A stretch of 33,494 bases of DNA from JBKEDH01 sp047975295 (GCA_047975295.1 JBKEDH010000169.1:1-33494); one strand, 5' to 3'; numbered from the stretch's first letter, positions 21,683 through 29,596 are shown. Numbers and translations are program-made. Notes: generated by a model not told the origin, from the sequence alone.

Positions 21683-22777
21683 ATGAAAGCAGGTATTGTA
21701 GGATTGCCAAACGTAGGCAAATCGACCCTATTTAATTGTTTGTCCAACGCCAAAGCACAAAGTGCCAATTTTCCGTTTTGTACCATCGAGCCCAATATCG
21801 GGGTGGTAAATGTGCCCGATCCGCGATTGGAAAAGTTGGAGACCTTGGTAAAGCCGGAGCGGGTTTTGCCCGCAACCGTGGAGATTGTCGATATTGCCGG
21901 ATTGGTAAAGGGAGCAAGTAAAGGCGAAGGTTTGGGCAATCAGTTTTTGGCAAACATCCGAGAAACCGATGCTATTTTACATGTGTTGCGCTGTTTTGAT
22001 AACGATAATATTGTGCATGTAGATGGTAATGTAAATCCTATTCGGGATAAGGAAACCATAGATATGGAATTGCAATTAAAAGATTTGGAAACGGTTGAAA
22101 AAAAGCTTGAAAAAGTAAAGCGCGCCGCTAAAACAGGAAATAAAGATGCCCAAAAGGAAGAAGCAGTTTTATTGCAGATAAAGTCAGGCTTGGAAAGTGG
22201 TATTTCGGTGAGAGCTTTGGAGTTTGGAGATGACGATTATACCGATTTTGTAAAACCCCTGCAGTTTATTACCGATAAGCCGGTTATGTATGTTTGTAAT
22301 GTAGATGAAGGTTCGGCTGTTTCGGGCAATGCCTATGTAAAAGAAGTAAAAGAAGCTGTAAAAAACGAAAATGCCGAAGTTTTGGTTCTTGCCGTTGGTA
22401 CCGAAGCCGATATAAACGAATTGGAAGATTATGAAGAGCGCCAGTTATTCTTACAGGATATAGGTTTAGATGAAGCCGGTTCTGCCAAGTTAATCCGTGC
22501 GGCATATAAGCTTTTAAACCAACAAACCTATTTTACGGCAGGTGTTAAAGAGGTGCGGGCTTGGACTGTCGATATAGGTGCAACGGCACCACAAGCAGCC
22601 GGTGTTATCCATACCGATTTTGAAAAAGGATTTATTCGTGCCGAAGTTATCGGTTATAGTGATTATATTAATTACGGTAGCGAAGCCAAAGTAAAAGAAG
22701 CAGGTAAAATGCGGGTTGAAGGTAAAAACTATGTGGTTAAGGATGGCGATGTTATGCATTTCCTGTTTAATGTGTAG
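21683..22777 (+). CDS. ychF: YchF/OLA1 family ATPase
   Basis: A 364-residue universally conserved OBG-type P-loop protein that binds ATP in preference to GTP and associates with ribosomes. G1 is GLPNVGKS (7-14), NFPFCTIEPNIG is the switch I region, DIAGLVKGASKGEGLGNQFL is G3 and switch II, a coiled-coil insertion follows (about 128-165, ETVEKKLEKVKRAAK), and the C-terminal TGS-like domain carries YFTAGVKEVRAWT and the ending VKDGDVMHFLFNV. The G4 position reads NVDE, not NKxD, which fits ATP specificity. Length is standard. It converges on the tRNA cluster without an obvious terminator. Confidence 0.97.
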   Translation: MKAGIVGLPNVGKSTLFNCLSNAKAQSANFPFCTIEPNIGVVNVPDPRLEKLETLVKPERVLPATVEIVDIAGLVKGASKGEGLGNQFLANIRETDAILHVLRCFDNDNIVHVDGNVNPIRDKETIDMELQLKDLETVEKKLEKVKRAAKTGNKDAQKEEAVLLQIKSGLESGISVRALEFGDDDYTDFVKPLQFITDKPVMYVCNVDEGSAVSGNAYVKEVKEAVKNENAEVLVLAVGTEADINELEDYEERQLFLQDIGLDEAGSAKLIRAAYKLLNQQTYFTAGVKEVRAWTVDIGATAPQAAGVIHTDFEKGFIRAEVIGYSDYINYGSEAKVKEAGKMRVEGKNYVVKDGDVMHFLFNV

Positions 22778-22910
22778 AGGTAATACAAAGGCTTAAAATT
22801 AAATAAGCACTCGTACTCGTTGCTGTCTTAAATAGTGAAACAAAGAATCTCTATAATATTTAGAACCTGTTGCTTTTAAGATAGTGTCTCCTTATCAAAA
22901 TTCTGAAAAG

Positions 22911-22995
22911 TGCGCACGAGAAGACTCGAACTTCCACGGCCTAAGTGGCCATTAGGCCCTCAACCTAACGCGTCTACCAATTCCGCCACGTGCGC
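22911..22995 (-). tRNA. tRNA-Leu (GAG)
   Basis: An 85-base tRNA with perfect acceptor stem GCGCACG/CGTGCGC, discriminator A, and an anticodon stem TTAGG/CCTAA enclosing TTGAGGG with GAG at 34-36. A long variable arm (TGGCCACTTAGGCCG) as in all class II leucine tRNAs, and T-loop TTCGAGT. CCA is not encoded. No promoter is visible directly upstream, so it is likely co-transcribed with tRNA-Lys. Confidence 0.97.
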
Positions 22996-23016
22996 AAATA
23001 AAAAGGGTATAAAGGG

Positions 23017-23096
23017 AAAAGACTGTCTTAAAAGTACGTTATCCATCAATTCTCAACCTTCCGATTTCAAAAAAGATACTTTTAAGACAGCCTTTT
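23017..23096 (-). repeat. 20-bp inverted repeat in the tRNA-Lys/tRNA-Leu spacer
   Basis: AAAAGACTGTCTTAAAAGTA (23017-23036) and TACTTTTAAGACAGCCTTTT (23077-23096) are inverted with one mismatch around a 40-base centre. The right arm ends one base from the tRNA-Lys 3' end. In the transcript this folds as a 20-bp stem. Shorter degenerate copies of TGTCTTAAA lie at 22821-22840 and 22870-22890. Confidence 0.8.
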
Positions 23097-23097
23097 G

Positions 23098-23170
23098 TGA
23101 CCGGGCTGGGGCTCGAACCCAGGACCCTCTCCTTAAAAGGGAGATGCTCTACCAACTGAGCTACCCGGTC
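23098..23170 (-). tRNA. tRNA-Lys (TTT)
   Basis: A 73-base tRNA with acceptor GACCGGG/CCCGGTC, discriminator A, D-arm GCTC/GAGC, anticodon stem TCTCC/GGAGA enclosing CTTTTAA (anticodon TTT), variable loop GGGTC, and T-arm CTGGG TTCGAGC CCCAG. All stems pair perfectly. CCA is not encoded. Confidence 0.98.
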
Positions 23171-23203
23171 TTAAAATTTGTATAACTAACGGGTTAGTGG
23201 CTG

Positions 23204-23234
23204 CAAATATAAAACCTATTTTTAAAAAAACAAG
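23204..23234 (-). promoter_or_regulatory. tRNA-Lys promoter
   Basis: On the minus strand CTTG (complement of 23231-23234), 19 bp, TATATTTG (complement of 23204-23211), then GCAGCC and CTAA. This matches the tRNA-Met promoter almost base for base around the -7 box. Confidence 0.7.
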
Positions 23235-23280
23235 ATAATAATCTATTTTTGTATTGTTTCATTAAAACAGTACTTACAAT

Positions 23281-23320
23281 AAAAAATCTCTAATTTTAAA
23301 ACATTCAAAATTAGAGATTT
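23281..23320 (-). terminator. Terminator downstream of tRNA-Met
   Basis: On the minus strand AAATCTCTAATTTT (complement of 23307-23320) pairs perfectly over 14 bp with its partner at 23284-23297, then a T-run. It separates tRNA-Met from the tRNA-Lys promoter. Confidence 0.8.
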
Positions 23321-23354
23321 ATATAATTTACTTTTGCTAATAAAAAGAATTTTG

Positions 23355-23428
23355 TAGCGAGAGCGGGGCACGATCCCGCGACCTCCGGGTTATGAATCCG
23401 ACGCTCTAACCAGCTGAGCTACCTCGCC
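23355..23428 (-). tRNA. tRNA-Met (CAT)
   Basis: A 74-base tRNA: acceptor GGCGAGG/TCTCGCT (G-U pairs at 1-72 and 7-66), discriminator A, D-arm GCTC/GAGC with an elongator-type loop, anticodon loop TTCATAA, T-stem GCGGG/CCCGC. Two odd features are an A-C mismatch at 31-39 and T-loop ATCGTGC, where the usual T54-A58 pair is replaced by A54-T58. The D-arm and G1 argue against an initiator. CAT could also be the lysidine-modified isoleucine tRNA, so Met is the likely but not proven identity. Confidence 0.88.
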
Positions 23429-23442
23429 ATTATTAGCGGCTG

Positions 23443-23473
23443 CAAATATAAAAACAAAATTCAGCTATACAAG
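23443..23473 (-). promoter_or_regulatory. tRNA-Met promoter
   Basis: On the minus strand CTTG (complement of 23470-23473), 19 bp, TATATTTG (complement of 23443-23450), then GCAGCC and CTAA before the tRNA. Same layout as the tRNA-Lys promoter. Confidence 0.7.
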
Positions 23474-23564
23474 TATTATGGGCACAAAAAATTATTAAAA
23501 ATTATTCTTTTTCTTCTTAATTAAAGTATTATATTGGGGCTTTTTAATAAAATAAAATTTTCCA

Positions 23565-23957
23565 ATGGCCGATAAAATTAAATTTGAAATAGAATTTTCC
23601 ATTCAAGCATCTCCACAATTAATATATAACTATATATCCACGCCATCCGGATTGTCCGAGTGGTTTGCAGATAATGTTAACTCCAGAGGCGAGTTGTTTA
23701 CATTTATTTGGGACGATAGCGAAGAAAAAGCAAAATTGGTAAGTAAAAAAACAGGAGAGCGTATTAAGTTTAGATGGTTGGATGATGAAGATGATAAGTC
23801 GGTGTATTTTGAAATTAAAATAATTGTTGACGATATAACCAAGGATGTTTCCTTAATTGTAACCGATTTTGCCGATGATGAAGACGAGATTGAAGAATCT
23901 AAAATGCTATGGACTAATCAAATTTCCGATTTAAAGCAAGTATTAGGTTCAACGTAA
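23565..23957 (+). CDS. START-like domain protein (AHSA1/SRPBCC type)
   Basis: A 130-residue protein with the helix-grip pattern of START/SRPBCC proteins: an N-terminal strand (KIKFEIEFSIQASPQLIYNY), the helix and turn around STPSGLSEWFADNV as in AHSA1-like proteins, an antiparallel sheet (FTFIWDD, KLVSKKTGERIKFRWLDDED) and a long C-terminal helix (MLWTNQISDLKQVL). It is strongly acidic in the middle. No signal peptide, so cytoplasmic. Ligand unknown. It sits 67 bp upstream of the aminotransferase gene, a pairing I recognise from other flavobacteria. Confidence 0.8.
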   Translation: MADKIKFEIEFSIQASPQLIYNYISTPSGLSEWFADNVNSRGELFTFIWDDSEEKAKLVSKKTGERIKFRWLDDEDDKSVYFEIKIIVDDITKDVSLIVTDFADDEDEIEESKMLWTNQISDLKQVLGST

Positions 23958-23979
23958 ACTTCAAACCATATATTTAAAG

Positions 23980-24024
23980 TATATTTGTCCCGTTTTTCGA
24001 ATAAAATGAAACCGGGATTTTTTT
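23980..24024 (+). promoter_or_regulatory. Promoter overlapping a terminator-like hairpin before the aminotransferase
   Basis: TATATTTG (23980-23987) is a full -7 match. Straight after it CCCG-TTTT (23989-23996) and AAACCGGG (24009-24016, one mismatch) can pair, followed by seven T at 24018-24024 that run into the ATG. It could stop read-through from the START-like gene while a new transcript starts inside the left arm and so escapes the hairpin. Confidence 0.45.
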
Positions 24025-24867
24025 ATGATAAATTACAATGGAGATCTACTCAAGGAAACCAATATGCTATCTATTAAAAATAGGGGATATACCTATGGTG
24101 ATGCACTTTTTGAAACCATAAAGGCATCGTACGGTAAATTATTTTTTTGGGAAGATCATTATTTTAGGTTAATGGCGTCGATGCGGATTTTACGTATGGA
24201 AATACCCATGAATTTTACCATGGAGTTTCTTGAAGAGCAGATACAAAAAACCTTAAAGGCCAATAATATGGAAAATGCTTCCGCCCGGATAAAGCTTACC
24301 GTGCATAGGGTAGAGGGCGGCTTGTATTTGCCGGTTACAAATGCCGTTGGCTATAATATTTCGGTCAAGCAATTGGAAGACGATTTTTATATTTTAAGTC
24401 CCGATTTTTACGAAGTAGATCTGTTTAAAGACTATTATGTTTCCCCCGGTTTGCTATCAACTTTAAAAACAAACAACAAAGTTTTGCATGTAGTGGGAAG
24501 TATTTATGCAAAAGAAAACGATTTGGACAACTGTTTGATTTTGAATACCAATAAAAGTGTTGTAGAAGCTTTAAATGGTAATATATTTATAGTGAAGGAT
24601 AAGGTAATTAAAACGCCGCCATTAACAGATGGATGTTTAAAAGGTATAATGCGAAAACAAATAATAGGGTTATTGAAAAAAATGCCCGAATACCAATTTG
24701 TTGAAGAATCGTTATCACCTTTTGAGCTACAAAAATCGGATGAAATCTTTATTACAAACGTTATTTCCGGAATTGTCCCTGTAAGCAAATACCGTAAAAA
24801 AACATTTAAAAGCGATGTTTCGGGCGAATTGCTTAAAAAGCTTAATGTTAACTTGCGGATTAACTAA
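24025..24867 (+). CDS. Class IV PLP-dependent aminotransferase / aminodeoxychorismate lyase-like
   Basis: A 280-residue fold-type IV PLP enzyme. RGYTYGDALFETIKA (20-34) is the conserved N-terminal motif, LLSTLKTNNKVLHVVGS carries the PLP lysine (K148), and NKSVVEALNGNIFIV holds the cofactor-contacting Glu (E181). TPPLTDGCLKGIMRK (197-211) and ITNVISGIVPVSKY are the phosphate and C-terminal substrate motifs. The family includes branched-chain aminotransferase, D-amino acid aminotransferase and 4-amino-4-deoxychorismate lyase (PabC). The length suits PabC, but no pab genes are nearby, so the substrate is left open. Its stop overlaps that of the convergent yqgE by a few bases. Confidence 0.87.
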   Translation: MINYNGDLLKETNMLSIKNRGYTYGDALFETIKASYGKLFFWEDHYFRLMASMRILRMEIPMNFTMEFLEEQIQKTLKANNMENASARIKLTVHRVEGGLYLPVTNAVGYNISVKQLEDDFYILSPDFYEVDLFKDYYVSPGLLSTLKTNNKVLHVVGSIYAKENDLDNCLILNTNKSVVEALNGNIFIVKDKVIKTPPLTDGCLKGIMRKQIIGLLKKMPEYQFVEESLSPFELQKSDEIFITNVISGIVPVSKYRKKTFKSDVSGELLKKLNVNLRIN

Positions 24868-25424
24868 TTAAAGCTTGGGTCTTCGGGAGCATTAGACCAA
24901 ATACTGTAAGCATCTCCAAACTCCAGCATCTTTTCTTTCCAGAACGATTTGTAATCCTTTTTTATAATGCCACTTTTATAAACATTCTCGGCTACTACCC
25001 AAGAATTGCTTTTAAGCTCGCTATCTAGTTGTTGGGGGCTCCAGCCGGAGTAGCCCAAAAAAAACTTAACATCACTTTCGTTAATTTTGTTTTCGGCAAT
25101 TAATTCGGCTACTTTGTTAAAATCACCACCCCAAAAAATACCAAGTGATATTTCGATACTATTGGGTATTAAATCGGGTATTTTGTGTATAAAGTAAAGA
25201 TTGTCCTGTTCGACGGGACCACCATTGTAAATCCTAAAATCGGCATCTACTTCGGGAATAAGATCTTTAATATTATAGTTTAAAGGCTTGTTTAAAATAA
25301 AACCTATAGAGCCTTCTACCGAGTGGTCTGCTAACAAAACAATGGAACGATTAAATGAAATATCGCCGATAATAGAGGGTTCGGCAATTAGTAAATGACC
25401 TTTTTTTGGTTTAACGGTAACCAT
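24864..25424 (-). CDS. YqgE/AlgH family protein (UPF0301)
   Basis: A 186-residue protein of the UPF0301 family: KPKKGHLLIAEPSIIGDISF near the N-terminus, NRSIVLLADHSVEGSIGFIL, YNGGPVEQDNLYFIH and FFLGYSGWSPQQLDSEL are all family signatures. It is cytoplasmic. AlgH was described as an alginate regulator in Pseudomonas, but the biochemical function of the family is unclear. Normal length; ATG start (complement of 25422-25424). It converges on the aminotransferase gene with stop codons overlapping, so no terminator fits between the two. Confidence 0.93.
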   Translation of the reverse strand: MVTVKPKKGHLLIAEPSIIGDISFNRSIVLLADHSVEGSIGFILNKPLNYNIKDLIPEVDADFRIYNGGPVEQDNLYFIHKIPDLIPNSIEISLGIFWGGDFNKVAELIAENKINESDVKFFLGYSGWSPQQLDSELKSNSWVVAENVYKSGIIKKDYKSFWKEKMLEFGDAYSIWSNAPEDPSFN

Positions 25425-25496
25425 ATTTTTAGTTGTTTCGAAACTAAATCTAAGATTTATTTGTTAAAAAACCAACTTTATAGTAAAATATAAAGA

Positions 25497-25523
25497 AAAA
25501 GCCTTCAATTTTTGAAGGCTTTT
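25497..25523 (-). terminator. Rho-independent terminator of the HU gene
   Basis: A perfect 12-bp stem, AAAAGCCTTCAA (25497-25508) and TTGAAGGCTTTT (25512-25523), with a 3-base loop. On the minus strand it ends in a T-run about 25 bp after the HU stop. Confidence 0.9.
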
Positions 25524-25546
25524 AAATATCAATAAAGCAGATATTT

Positions 25547-25819
25547 TTAGTTTATTGCGTTATTTAAATCTGCACCAGCTTTAAATTTAACAACTTTTTT
25601 AGCTTTAATTTTGATAGTAGCACCTGTTTGTGGGTTTCTACCTTCTCTTGCAGCTCTTTTAGAAACTGACCAAGATCCGAATCCTACTAAAGATACACGG
25701 TTTCCTTTTTGTAAGGCACCTTCAATTTCGATTAAAGCACACTCTAAAGCTTTTTTAGCGGCAGCTTTTGTAATTCCAGCATGCTCTGCCATTGCATCGA
25801 TTAAATCTGTTTTGTTCAT
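25547..25819 (-). CDS. HU family DNA-binding protein
   Basis: A 90-residue HU/IHF-type nucleoid protein: MNKTDLIDAMAEHAGITKAA opening, the dimer-core GNRVSLVGFGSWSV, the beta-arm RAAREGRNPQTGATIKIKAK with the intercalating Pro in NPQTG, and the terminal KKVVKFKAGADLNNAIN. Length is exactly that of HU. It forms dimers that bend DNA. It has a good promoter and terminator, fitting an abundant monocistronic transcript. Confidence 0.97.
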   Translation of the reverse strand: MNKTDLIDAMAEHAGITKAAAKKALECALIEIEGALQKGNRVSLVGFGSWSVSKRAAREGRNPQTGATIKIKAKKVVKFKAGADLNNAIN

Positions 25820-25872
25820 AATGTAAAGTTTAATTATTTATAAATCGGTTAAACATTTTTTAAATCTACATA

Positions 25873-25903
25873 CAAATTTAATCGGAATATCATGTCTCGC
25901 AAG
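25873..25903 (-). promoter_or_regulatory. HU gene promoter
   Basis: On the minus strand CTTG (complement of 25900-25903), 19 bp, TAAATTTG (complement of 25873-25880). The leader would be about 48 bases. The CTTG-19-TAnnTTTG layout is the same as for the two tRNA promoters. Confidence 0.6.
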
Positions 25904-25992
25904 TAAATACTGTCGAAATACGCGGTTTTGTTGATAACTTAAAGCTTTTGTTAATAAAGCAATAGCTTTTTTTAACTTAAAAGTTTAATGTT

Positions 25993-26952
25993 TTATGGTT
26001 GTTCCAATTCCATCCTGGCATTTGTGCTAAAACTATAACCATTTAAAAGGGAGGTTGCTTCCATAGTTCGCTTTCCTGGAAGTTTTAATTCTTTTATAAT
26101 AATATATCCGCCTTTTACGGCAATCTTTATTTCTTTTTTGTTCGAAATAACCTTTCCTATGCTGTATTCGTGAATGTTTTCCTCTTTATCCGAAGCATAG
26201 ATTTTTACATCCAAACGCTCTTCGCCATTTATTAGGGTACACCAAGCTGCGGGATAAGGGCTTAACCCACGAATAAGATTGTGTATGTTGTTAAGCGTAG
26301 TGTTCCAATCGATTTTGCAATTATCGCGATTTAGTTTGTATGCTGTTTTGGTTGCACTGTTTTTATTTTGTGGTGTCGTGGTAACGTTGCCACTTTTTAT
26401 GTAGTGAGCCGTTTTTAAAACCAATTCGCTTCCAATTACCATTAATTTATCGTGAAGACTTCCTGCATTGTCGTTATTTTCTATGGTAACATTTTGCTGA
26501 AGTATCATATCGCCGGTATCTATTTCTTCATCTATAAAAAAGGTTGAAACGCCAGTTTGGGTCTCGCCATTTATAATGGCCCAATTAATGGGGGCTGCGC
26601 CACGATAGTTGGGTAATAACGATGCATGAAGATTAAAAGTACCATATTTTGGCATTTGCCACACGATTTTTGGCAGCATTCTAAAAGCAACAACAATTTG
26701 TAGATTGGCATTTAAAGCATTTAGTTCGCTTAAAAATACTTTATCCTTTAAATTGGTGGGCTGTAAAATGGTCAGACTTTTAGATTTTGCATACTGTTTA
26801 ACGGCGCTTTCATTAAGTTTTCGGCCTCTTCCGGCAGGTTTGTCGGGGGCTGTAATAACGCCTACAATATTATAATCGTGTTTTACCAAGGCCTCTAATG
26901 TTGCCACTGCAAAATCGGGCGTGCCCATAAATACTATTCTTAGATCTTTCAT
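25993..26952 (-). CDS. fmt: Methionyl-tRNA formyltransferase
   Basis: Formylates the methionine on initiator tRNA using 10-formyltetrahydrofolate. The 319-residue protein has an N-terminal formyltransferase domain: MKDLRIVFMGTPDFAVATLE, APDKPAGRGRKL, the catalytic NLHASLLPNYRGAAPINWAI (N107, H109) and the Asp in DEEIDTGDMIL (D147). The C-terminal OB-type domain contains the GLSPYPAAW signature. Standard length. Its ATG overlaps the recQ stop by 4 bases (ATGA), so it is translationally coupled to recQ. Confidence 0.97.
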   Translation of the reverse strand: MKDLRIVFMGTPDFAVATLEALVKHDYNIVGVITAPDKPAGRGRKLNESAVKQYAKSKSLTILQPTNLKDKVFLSELNALNANLQIVVAFRMLPKIVWQMPKYGTFNLHASLLPNYRGAAPINWAIINGETQTGVSTFFIDEEIDTGDMILQQNVTIENNDNAGSLHDKLMVIGSELVLKTAHYIKSGNVTTTPQNKNSATKTAYKLNRDNCKIDWNTTLNNIHNLIRGLSPYPAAWCTLINGEERLDVKIYASDKEENIHEYSIGKVISNKKEIKIAVKGGYIIIKELKLPGKRTMEATSLLNGYSFSTNARMELEQP

Positions 26953-28853
26953 AAATGACTTAGTTTATAAGTGTTGGTTGGGGTAATGCTTATAATGTTG
27001 TGTTCCAAAAGTAAGCTTAAAACGGCTTTTAGGTTGTTTTCGGTACATTGTAGTTGGTTAAAAATAGTCCTTGAGGACTGGTCACCTTGTTCCAACAGAT
27101 CGATAATTTGTTTTTTTAGAGTATTGATATTGGTTGTATCATTATTATTTTTATTATTAATACAAACTGAACAAATACCACATGGCTGTATATCTTTTTC
27201 GCCAAAATAGCTTAATAACTGCATACTCTTACAAAGCTTGTTATTGTCAATATAGCGTAGCATTGCTTCAACTTGCTCTTGTTTAATCCTGTTTTGCTGT
27301 TTTATGCTTTTGGCAATCCTGTTTATAGTTATATCGTCTTCACGGGGTTCTATAAAAGTAACTTGTGCATCGGTTTGAGCAAGGTTAAGAGTTATAATAT
27401 CGTCTTTTTCCAACTGGATTAAAATCTGTGTAATGGCCTCGGTGCTTATTAATGTTTTATCGGCTATTTTATTAAGATCTATTTTGGTTTGCTGGTCGAA
27501 AATACCACCGTACATACGTAATATGGATTTTACGGGGATATTGAATTTTGTACGCCTATCCAAATAACCAAAAAGATGTGTTCCGGATACCTTAAATTGT
27601 ACAGTAACTTTATTTTTAAATTGTTTTGAAAGTGAGATAATACTGTTTCTATCCAGTAAAAGTAGTGTATTGTAACATAATATGGTATTGAACCGATAGG
27701 TTTTACAAAAGGTGTTAAAATCGAAATCGAATAATGTATAAGAGCCTTCGCCGTACGAAATCTGGAAATAATTGCACAACTTTCTATATACTTGTTTTGT
27801 AAAATTTACCGTAGGCAAAATACTCAAGAATTGATTTTTTATAAGCTGTTCGTCGCTTTTGTTCTTTAAAATAACGGCAAAGGCTTTTTTACCATTTCTA
27901 CCGGCACGGCCTGCTTCTTGAAAATAACTTTCTATGCTTTCGGGTAAATTAAGGTGTATAACAGTTTTAACATCGGGTTTGTCTATACCCATACCAAAGG
28001 CATTGGTAGCAACCATAACCTGTGTTTGGTCGTTAAGCCATTGTTGCATGTTAGCGTCTTTTTCGTGGCTTGGCAAGCCTCCATGATAAAAGGTTGCTCC
28101 AATGTTTTTCGATTTTAAAAACGAACAGATATCCAAAGTCGATTTTCGGTTTCTAACATAAACAATAGATGGTTTGGTGTTCTTTTTTAAAATATTTTCC
28201 AATTTGTATAGTTTATCGTTCTCATGAAAAACCATATAGGCTAAATTAGATCTTAAAAACGATTGTTTGAATATTTCCGGACTTATAAAATCAAGTTCAG
28301 TAATAATATCTCTAACTACATCGGGTTTTGCCGAAGCTGTTAAAGCCACTACATTCACAGTAGGTTGTAATTGGCGGAGTAATGTAATGTTTTTGTACGC
28401 AGGCCTAAAATCGTTGCCCCACTGCGAGATACAATGAGCCTCATCGACCGCAATTAAATTCACGGGCATTTGCTTAATGCGCTCCTGTACAATTTCCTGC
28501 TGTAAGCGCTCTGGCGACATATATAAAAACTTGTAATTACCATAAATACAATTGTCTAAAAGTGTACTGAGCTCGTTAAACGAAATACCACTGGTAACAG
28601 CCATGGCTTTAATGCCTTTTTGAGCAAGTTGCCGTACTTGGTCTTTCATTAGGGCTATTAACGGAGAAATAACGATACAGATACCCGATTTAATTAACGC
28701 AGGGATTTGATAGCACAACGATTTTCCGCCGCCTGTTGGCATAAGTACAAAAGTATCGTCGCCATTTAAAACAGCGTGGATTATCGCTTCTTGATTTGGA
28801 CGAAACTTAGTGTAGTTCCAATAACGTTCCAATATGTTTATGGGGTGCTCCAT
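26949..28853 (-). CDS. recQ: RecQ-family ATP-dependent DNA helicase
   Basis: A 634-residue superfamily 2 helicase that unwinds DNA 3' to 5'. Motif 0 is FRPNQEAII, Walker A PTGGGKSLCYQIPAL (from residue 39), motif II DEAH (137-140) inside VDEAHCISQWGNDFRP (the aromatic-rich loop), motif VI EAGRAGRNGK. The zinc-binding region at about 545-570 has four cysteines (CKSMQLLSYFG, then CGICSVC). The C-terminus continues into a short winged-helix-like segment without a clear HRDC domain, a layout common among Bacteroidota RecQ paralogues. It overlaps the upstream P-loop gene by one base and fmt by four. Confidence 0.94.
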   Translation of the reverse strand: MEHPINILERYWNYTKFRPNQEAIIHAVLNGDDTFVLMPTGGGKSLCYQIPALIKSGICIVISPLIALMKDQVRQLAQKGIKAMAVTSGISFNELSTLLDNCIYGNYKFLYMSPERLQQEIVQERIKQMPVNLIAVDEAHCISQWGNDFRPAYKNITLLRQLQPTVNVVALTASAKPDVVRDIITELDFISPEIFKQSFLRSNLAYMVFHENDKLYKLENILKKNTKPSIVYVRNRKSTLDICSFLKSKNIGATFYHGGLPSHEKDANMQQWLNDQTQVMVATNAFGMGIDKPDVKTVIHLNLPESIESYFQEAGRAGRNGKKAFAVILKNKSDEQLIKNQFLSILPTVNFTKQVYRKLCNYFQISYGEGSYTLFDFDFNTFCKTYRFNTILCYNTLLLLDRNSIISLSKQFKNKVTVQFKVSGTHLFGYLDRRTKFNIPVKSILRMYGGIFDQQTKIDLNKIADKTLISTEAITQILIQLEKDDIITLNLAQTDAQVTFIEPREDDITINRIAKSIKQQNRIKQEQVEAMLRYIDNNKLCKSMQLLSYFGEKDIQPCGICSVCINNKNNNDTTNINTLKKQIIDLLEQGDQSSRTIFNQLQCTENNLKAVLSLLLEHNIISITPTNTYKLSHL

Positions 28854-29389
28854 TACAGCCCTAATGTATTTAAAATAAAATCGGTGCGATGTGTTACACT
28901 ATCAAAAGGAACGTCTATTAAGGTATAATTATACTTTTCGTAGGTTTTTGTTAGGTTTTCGTGAATTTCCAAAGCCTGTTCAAAACTTTCGTAACGTTCG
29001 TTATCGGTGGTGTAAATGGCTTTCCAGGGTTTTAGCATAAATACGGCATCGTAAACGGCATTTTTGCAGGCATCGCTAAAATATTTTGGATAATCGGTAC
29101 CAATAAAATCCATATAGGCCACAACATCGGGGATTCCTCTATCGAAAAAAACAAGCTCGTCGGTAAGTTTTAAAGCATCGTTATACTGTTGTTGCCGCCC
29201 CTTTAGCAATAAATCACTGAATAAAAGGGGATCTTCAAGAAACAATTGGCTAATTCCTTGCTTTTGGGCATTAAGCGTAACCTGTCTCGAAACTTCTTCA
29301 AAACACGAAAAACCCCGTGCCATTAGTTCATTTACAATAGCCGATTTCCCTGTACTGGGACCACCAATAATAACCACTTTTTTTATCAT
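28853..29389 (-). CDS. P-loop ATPase/kinase-like protein (AAA_28 type)
   Basis: A 178-residue protein with an N-terminal P-loop GGPSTGKSAIV (about 8-18) and the AAA_28-type features EEVSRQVT and FFDRGIPDVVAYM (a Walker-B-like segment followed by DRG), like the NadR ribosylnicotinamide-kinase-like group of small P-loop ATPases. No NadR nucleotidyltransferase domain is present. I start it at MIKKVVIIGG (ATG complement of 29387-29389), because an upstream start would run into the promoter. The substrate is unknown; small-molecule phosphorylation is plausible. It is the first gene of a tightly packed unit with recQ and fmt. Confidence 0.82.
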   Translation of the reverse strand: MIKKVVIIGGPSTGKSAIVNELMARGFSCFEEVSRQVTLNAQKQGISQLFLEDPLLFSDLLLKGRQQQYNDALKLTDELVFFDRGIPDVVAYMDFIGTDYPKYFSDACKNAVYDAVFMLKPWKAIYTTDNERYESFEQALEIHENLTKTYEKYNYTLIDVPFDSVTHRTDFILNTLGL

Positions 29390-29397
29390 GTTGAATA

Positions 29398-29405
29398 CAA
29401 AATTA
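29398..29405 (-). promoter_or_regulatory. -7 element for the P-loop ATPase-recQ-fmt operon
   Basis: TAATTTTG on the minus strand matches TAnnTTTG and ends 8 bases before the ATG, so the leader would be only a few bases. No TTTG at 19-21 bp upstream. Confidence 0.45.
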
Positions 29406-29569
29406 AGCTTAATACAAGGCAAAAGCTATCTTATTTCTATAAGCCGACTTATAAAGGCTCAATATTTTATAATGTTTTGTGCCATGTATTACAAAAAAAT
29501 GAAGTTGTAAAATTCGGAATTTAACTGCGATTAAAAAAATAAAGAGAAGATAGTTCGTTAACTAAACCG

Positions 29570-29577
29570 TATATTTG
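29570..29577 (+). promoter_or_regulatory. -7 element for the DUF493 gene
   Basis: TATATTTG is a full match, about 20 bases before the ATG at 29597. No good -33 match at the expected spacing. Confidence 0.5.
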
Positions 29578-29596
29578 CACTTTAAATAGAAGATTA

